A stretch of 8,299 nucleotides of DNA from the NCBI GenBank assembly GCA_031381645.1, contig JANMYB010000091.1, positions 1 through 8,299 of the forward strand. The letters run 5' to 3'. This stretch comes from Methylotenera_A sp031381645. Its GTDB lineage: Bacteria; Pseudomonadota; Gammaproteobacteria; Burkholderiales; Methylophilaceae. The position numbers and the translations under genes were made by a program. The notes below the pieces were generated by a model that saw nothing but the letters and a program-made list of their open reading frames with translations, made no database searches and was not told the DNA's origin. Of the stretch, positions 6,793-8,299 are shown in pieces (position 1 is the first letter of the stretch; every line of letters starts with the position of its first letter).

Positions 6793-6858
6793 CGCATGCA
6801 AAATGCGCGAGCGTGAAAATATTTAAATTTGGGGTGGTTTAGTGTGCGCTGACGCGCA
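6793..6858 (-). promoter_or_regulatory. Competing hairpins at the leader ORF end and before leuA (possible attenuator)
   Basis: In the leuA mRNA sense, TGCGC (6854-6858) pairs with GCGCA (6845-6849) around a GTCA loop inside leader codons 29-33. CGCAT (6803-6807) pairs with ATGCG (6793-6797) 37 bases before leuA. TGCGCG (6853-6858) can instead pair with CGCGCA (6804-6809), which breaks both. Mutually exclusive stems fit leader-peptide control, but all stems are short and no U-tract follows the last one, so classical termination is not shown. Confidence 0.35.
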
Positions 6859-6943
6859 GCAGACGTAGCGCAACTAAAGCGCGTAACGCTATAAGGCTTA
6901 ATAACAAGCCAGCAAAAACCTGAAATGTGAATGAATTCAACAT
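6839..6943 (-). CDS. Putative leaderless leucine leader peptide upstream of leuA (LeuL-type)
   Basis: A 34-codon ORF on the leuA strand starts at ATG 6943 and ends with TAA at 6839-6841, 82 bases before leuA. Ten of 34 codons are leucine (positions 2, 13, 14, 15, 17, 20, 23, 26, 28, 29), using TTG, TTA, CTT, CTA and CTG; the peptide contains GLLLSLIALRALVALRLL. A strong promoter predicts transcription starting exactly at the A of the ATG, so the mRNA would be leaderless, as known for some leader peptides (for example Sinorhizobium TrpL). Leader peptides rich in the end-product amino acid control leu, ilv, his and trp operons in proteobacteria. The inferred role is to sense leucyl-tRNA supply and tune leuA. 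Alternatively it is a small hydrophobic membrane peptide with arginines at its C-terminal side, or not translated. I do not recognise the exact peptide. Confidence 0.6.
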   Translation of the reverse strand: MLNSFTFQVFAGLLLSLIALRALVALRLLRVSAH

Positions 6944-6949
6944 GACTTC

Positions 6950-6978
6950 AGTATAAATATTAAAATGTGATTTTTCAA
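6950..6978 (-). promoter_or_regulatory. Sigma70-type promoter for the leader ORF and leuA
   Basis: On the minus strand the -35 box TTGAAA (6973-6978, 5 of 6) and -10 box TATACT (6950-6955, 5 of 6) are separated by the ideal 17 bp. The discriminator is GAAGTC (6944-6949), placing the expected +1 at A6943, the first base of the leader ATG. It lies 11 bases beyond the pssA stop codon, so leuA can be transcribed independently of pssA. Confidence 0.75.
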
Positions 6979-6988
6979 GTGCTATACA

Positions 6989-7783
6989 CTATTCTGTGGG
7001 TGCCTTATGGGTGATTTGTGATTTTAACCACAAATAATAACCCGATAGCGCGTACACCAACACCACAGTAAATAGCACCTCTGGCGGGCTGTACGAAACT
7101 AACACGAACATCAACACGATGGCTAAAATTGCTACAAATGGTACACTTTCTTTTAAGTTGATGTCTTTTCCGCTATAAAACTTTAGGTCAGAAACCATGC
7201 TACCAGCCGCGAAAACCGTCAATCCCCAAGCCATCCATTTCATTTGTATTGCGCCAAAAAATATTTCGCGGCCGCTCACGCCATATTCATAGGCCACCCA
7301 CACAAAGCCTGCCAAGAGCGCTGCCGAAGCTGGGCTAGGAAGCCCTTGAAAATAACGCTTGTCTTGGTGTTCGTCTTCTAACTTGGTGTTAAAACGCGCC
7401 AACCTTAATGCCGCACAAGCACAATAAATAAAGGCCGCAATCCAGCCCAATTTTCCCATGGGTTTTAACGCCCACACATACATAATCAACGCGGGCGCGA
7501 CGCCAAACGACACCATGTCAGATAAGCTATCGTATTCTGCCCCAAACGCGCTGGTGGTATTGGTCATGCGCGCTACGCGACCATCAAGGCCATCCATTAC
7601 CATGGCGATAAAAATCGCAATAGCAGATTGCTCAAAGTTAGAATTCATTGCCTGCACAATGGCATAAAACCCCGCAAACAAAGCAGCCGAAGTGAATAAA
7701 TTTGGCAGTAAATAGATGCCGCGTGCGCGCAAACCCGCTTCATCTGCAGCTTGGCGTACAATGTGTTGTTTAGGCTCTGCCAT
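6989..7783 (-). CDS. pssA: CDP-diacylglycerol-serine O-phosphatidyltransferase (PssA, membrane type)
   Basis: PssA exchanges the CMP of CDP-diacylglycerol for L-serine, giving phosphatidylserine, the precursor of phosphatidylethanolamine. It is an inner-membrane CDP-alcohol phosphatidyltransferase of 264 residues with several hydrophobic helices. The complete family motif is visible: D64-x2-D67-G68-x2-A71-R72-x8-G81-x3-D85-x3-D89, with D85 and D89 as metal/catalytic residues. YLLPNLFTSAALFAGFYAI (24-42) and RYFQGLPSPASAA (143-155) are typical of the membrane PssA branch, unlike the peripheral E. coli enzyme. ATG 7783 gives the expected MAEPK N-terminus; the frame continues to a TTG at 7813 without a ribosome site. 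The SD is weak (GGA 11 bases upstream). It lies 47 bp after cdsA on the same strand, likely co-transcribed. Confidence 0.94.
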   Translation of the reverse strand: MAEPKQHIVRQAADEAGLRARGIYLLPNLFTSAALFAGFYAIVQAMNSNFEQSAIAIFIAMVMDGLDGRVARMTNTTSAFGAEYDSLSDMVSFGVAPALIMYVWALKPMGKLGWIAAFIYCACAALRLARFNTKLEDEHQDKRYFQGLPSPASAALLAGFVWVAYEYGVSGREIFFGAIQMKWMAWGLTVFAAGSMVSDLKFYSGKDINLKESVPFVAILAIVLMFVLVSYSPPEVLFTVVLVYALSGYYLWLKSQITHKAPTE

Positions 7784-7824
7784 GTCAATAAATTTCCGAA
7801 TGATTACAAACAATATAAATCAAG

Positions 7825-7838
7825 CGCCAATTATGGCG
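7825..7838 (-). other. Small hairpin over the cdsA stop codon
   Basis: CGCCA and TGGCG form a 5-bp stem with a 4-base loop that includes part of the cdsA TAA stop. On the sense strand CTTGATTTATATTG follows, T-rich but interrupted. It might reduce read-through into pssA or only mark the cistron boundary. Confidence 0.2.
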
Positions 7839-8299
7839 TAAAAAAGTATCTCGTCAAATGAAAAAATATCGGAGCGGCAAAACTTACCGAATCCATTCTA
7901 TCCATCATACCCCCGTGGCCTTCTATCATGCTGCCCCAATCTTTTGCGCCTAGGCTACGTTTAATCGCGGACATCACCAATCCACCCAAAAAGCCCATTG
8001 TGACTATAATCGCCGCCATACCCGCGCTTTGCAGCGGCGTAAATGGTGTTATCCACCACATGGCAGCGCCAATTAAAATGGTGCTTAAACCGCCGCCGAT
8101 TAAGCCTTCAAGCGTCTTATTGGGGCTCACAATGGGGGCAACTTTTGTTTTACCAAACAAGTTGCCAAACACATATTGCAGCACATCGCTAATTTGTACA
8201 ATTAGCATAAAATAAAACAGCAACAGCGCATTTTGCGCCTTCAAAGTTGGGGATAGGCAACAATAATAACGCTGGGGCATGGCTAATACAATAAATAGC
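7831..8299 (-). CDS. cdsA: Phosphatidate cytidylyltransferase (CdsA), C-terminal part, cut by the right window edge
   Basis: CdsA makes CDP-diacylglycerol from phosphatidic acid and CTP in the inner membrane; CDP-diacylglycerol is the substrate of the neighbouring PssA. The frame is open to the window edge with 155 residues visible; the methionine at 8280 is internal, because homologues are about 270-300 residues long. Conserved blocks, counted from that methionine, are ISDVLQYVFGNLFGK (30-44) and APIVSPNKTLEGLIGG (48-63). The family signature SAIKRSLGAKD (104-114) continues through GHGGMMDRMDS (121-131), with the metal-binding aspartates D127 and D130. Three hydrophobic segments are visible. 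IEG stands where classical CdsA has a P or G before xHGG, as in the YnbB-like branch from memory. The TAA stop is at 7831-7833. Confidence 0.92.
   Translation of the reverse strand, partial: LFIVLAMPQRYYCCLSPTLKAQNALLLFYFMLIVQISDVLQYVFGNLFGKTKVAPIVSPNKTLEGLIGGGLSTILIGAAMWWITPFTPLQSAGMAAIIVTMGFLGGLVMSAIKRSLGAKDWGSMIEGHGGMMDRMDSVSFAAPIFFHLTRYFFTP

Noticed and set aside
6757..6801. N-terminal extension of LeuA to 6801
   Set aside because: The extra 15 residues do not resemble LeuA, there is no ribosome site, and ATG 6756 with GGA 8 bases upstream matches the family start.
7784..7813. TTG start giving a 10-residue longer PssA
   Set aside because: No Shine-Dalgarno sequence precedes it, and the family-like N-terminus starts at MAEPK (7783).
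1..8299. Search for CRISPR repeats, transposase genes, phage genes or tRNA-linked integration (att repeats next to tRNA-Ser or tRNA-Arg)
   Set aside because: No repeated spacer pattern, transposase motif or duplicated tRNA 3' end was seen. Both tRNAs are followed by short housekeeping intergenic DNA.

Overview
The window looks like chromosomal DNA of a betaproteobacterium. The best guess is the Nitrosomonadales/Methylophilaceae (Methylotenera- or Methylophilus-like), judged from remembered protein resemblance (aspartokinase, PssA, HAD-IB phosphatase), the moderate GC content and the pssA-leuA adjacency. No database search was possible. Apart from two genes cut by the window edges, every gene is intact. 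There is no mobile element, CRISPR array or phage gene, so this is core-genome territory.

Left part (1-1375, + strand): the 3' two thirds of lysC (aspartokinase, first step from aspartate to lysine, threonine and methionine), then a short structured spacer, a class II tRNA-Ser(GCT), a tRNA-Arg(ACG) with its own promoter, and a strong bidirectional terminator shared with the converging ffh gene. lysC also carries an in-frame internal ATG with a good Shine-Dalgarno sequence, where the beta subunit of alpha2beta2 aspartokinases starts.

Middle part (1375-5148): ffh (SRP GTPase, - strand) diverges across 52 bp from ypjD, a CcsA/HemX-family membrane protein. ypjD converges, 9 bp apart, on a HAD-IB phosphatase gene. 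That gene overlaps by 4 bp (ATGA) an upstream YedA-like EamA exporter gene, so the two are probably translationally coupled.

Right part (5209-8299, all - strand): leuA (2-isopropylmalate synthase, first step of leucine synthesis), then pssA (phosphatidylserine synthase) and the C-terminal part of cdsA (CDP-diacylglycerol synthase). CdsA and PssA catalyse consecutive steps of phosphatidylethanolamine synthesis.

The most interesting element is in the 232-bp gap between pssA and leuA. A near-consensus sigma70 promoter (TTGAAA, 17 bp, TATACT) is placed so that its expected transcription start is the A of an ATG. That ATG opens a 34-codon ORF with ten leucine codons, ending 82 bp before leuA. It looks like a leaderless leucine leader peptide (LeuL-type) that senses charged tRNA-Leu. 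Several competing short hairpins lie in and after the ORF, but no canonical terminator U-tract was seen, so the mechanism is open.
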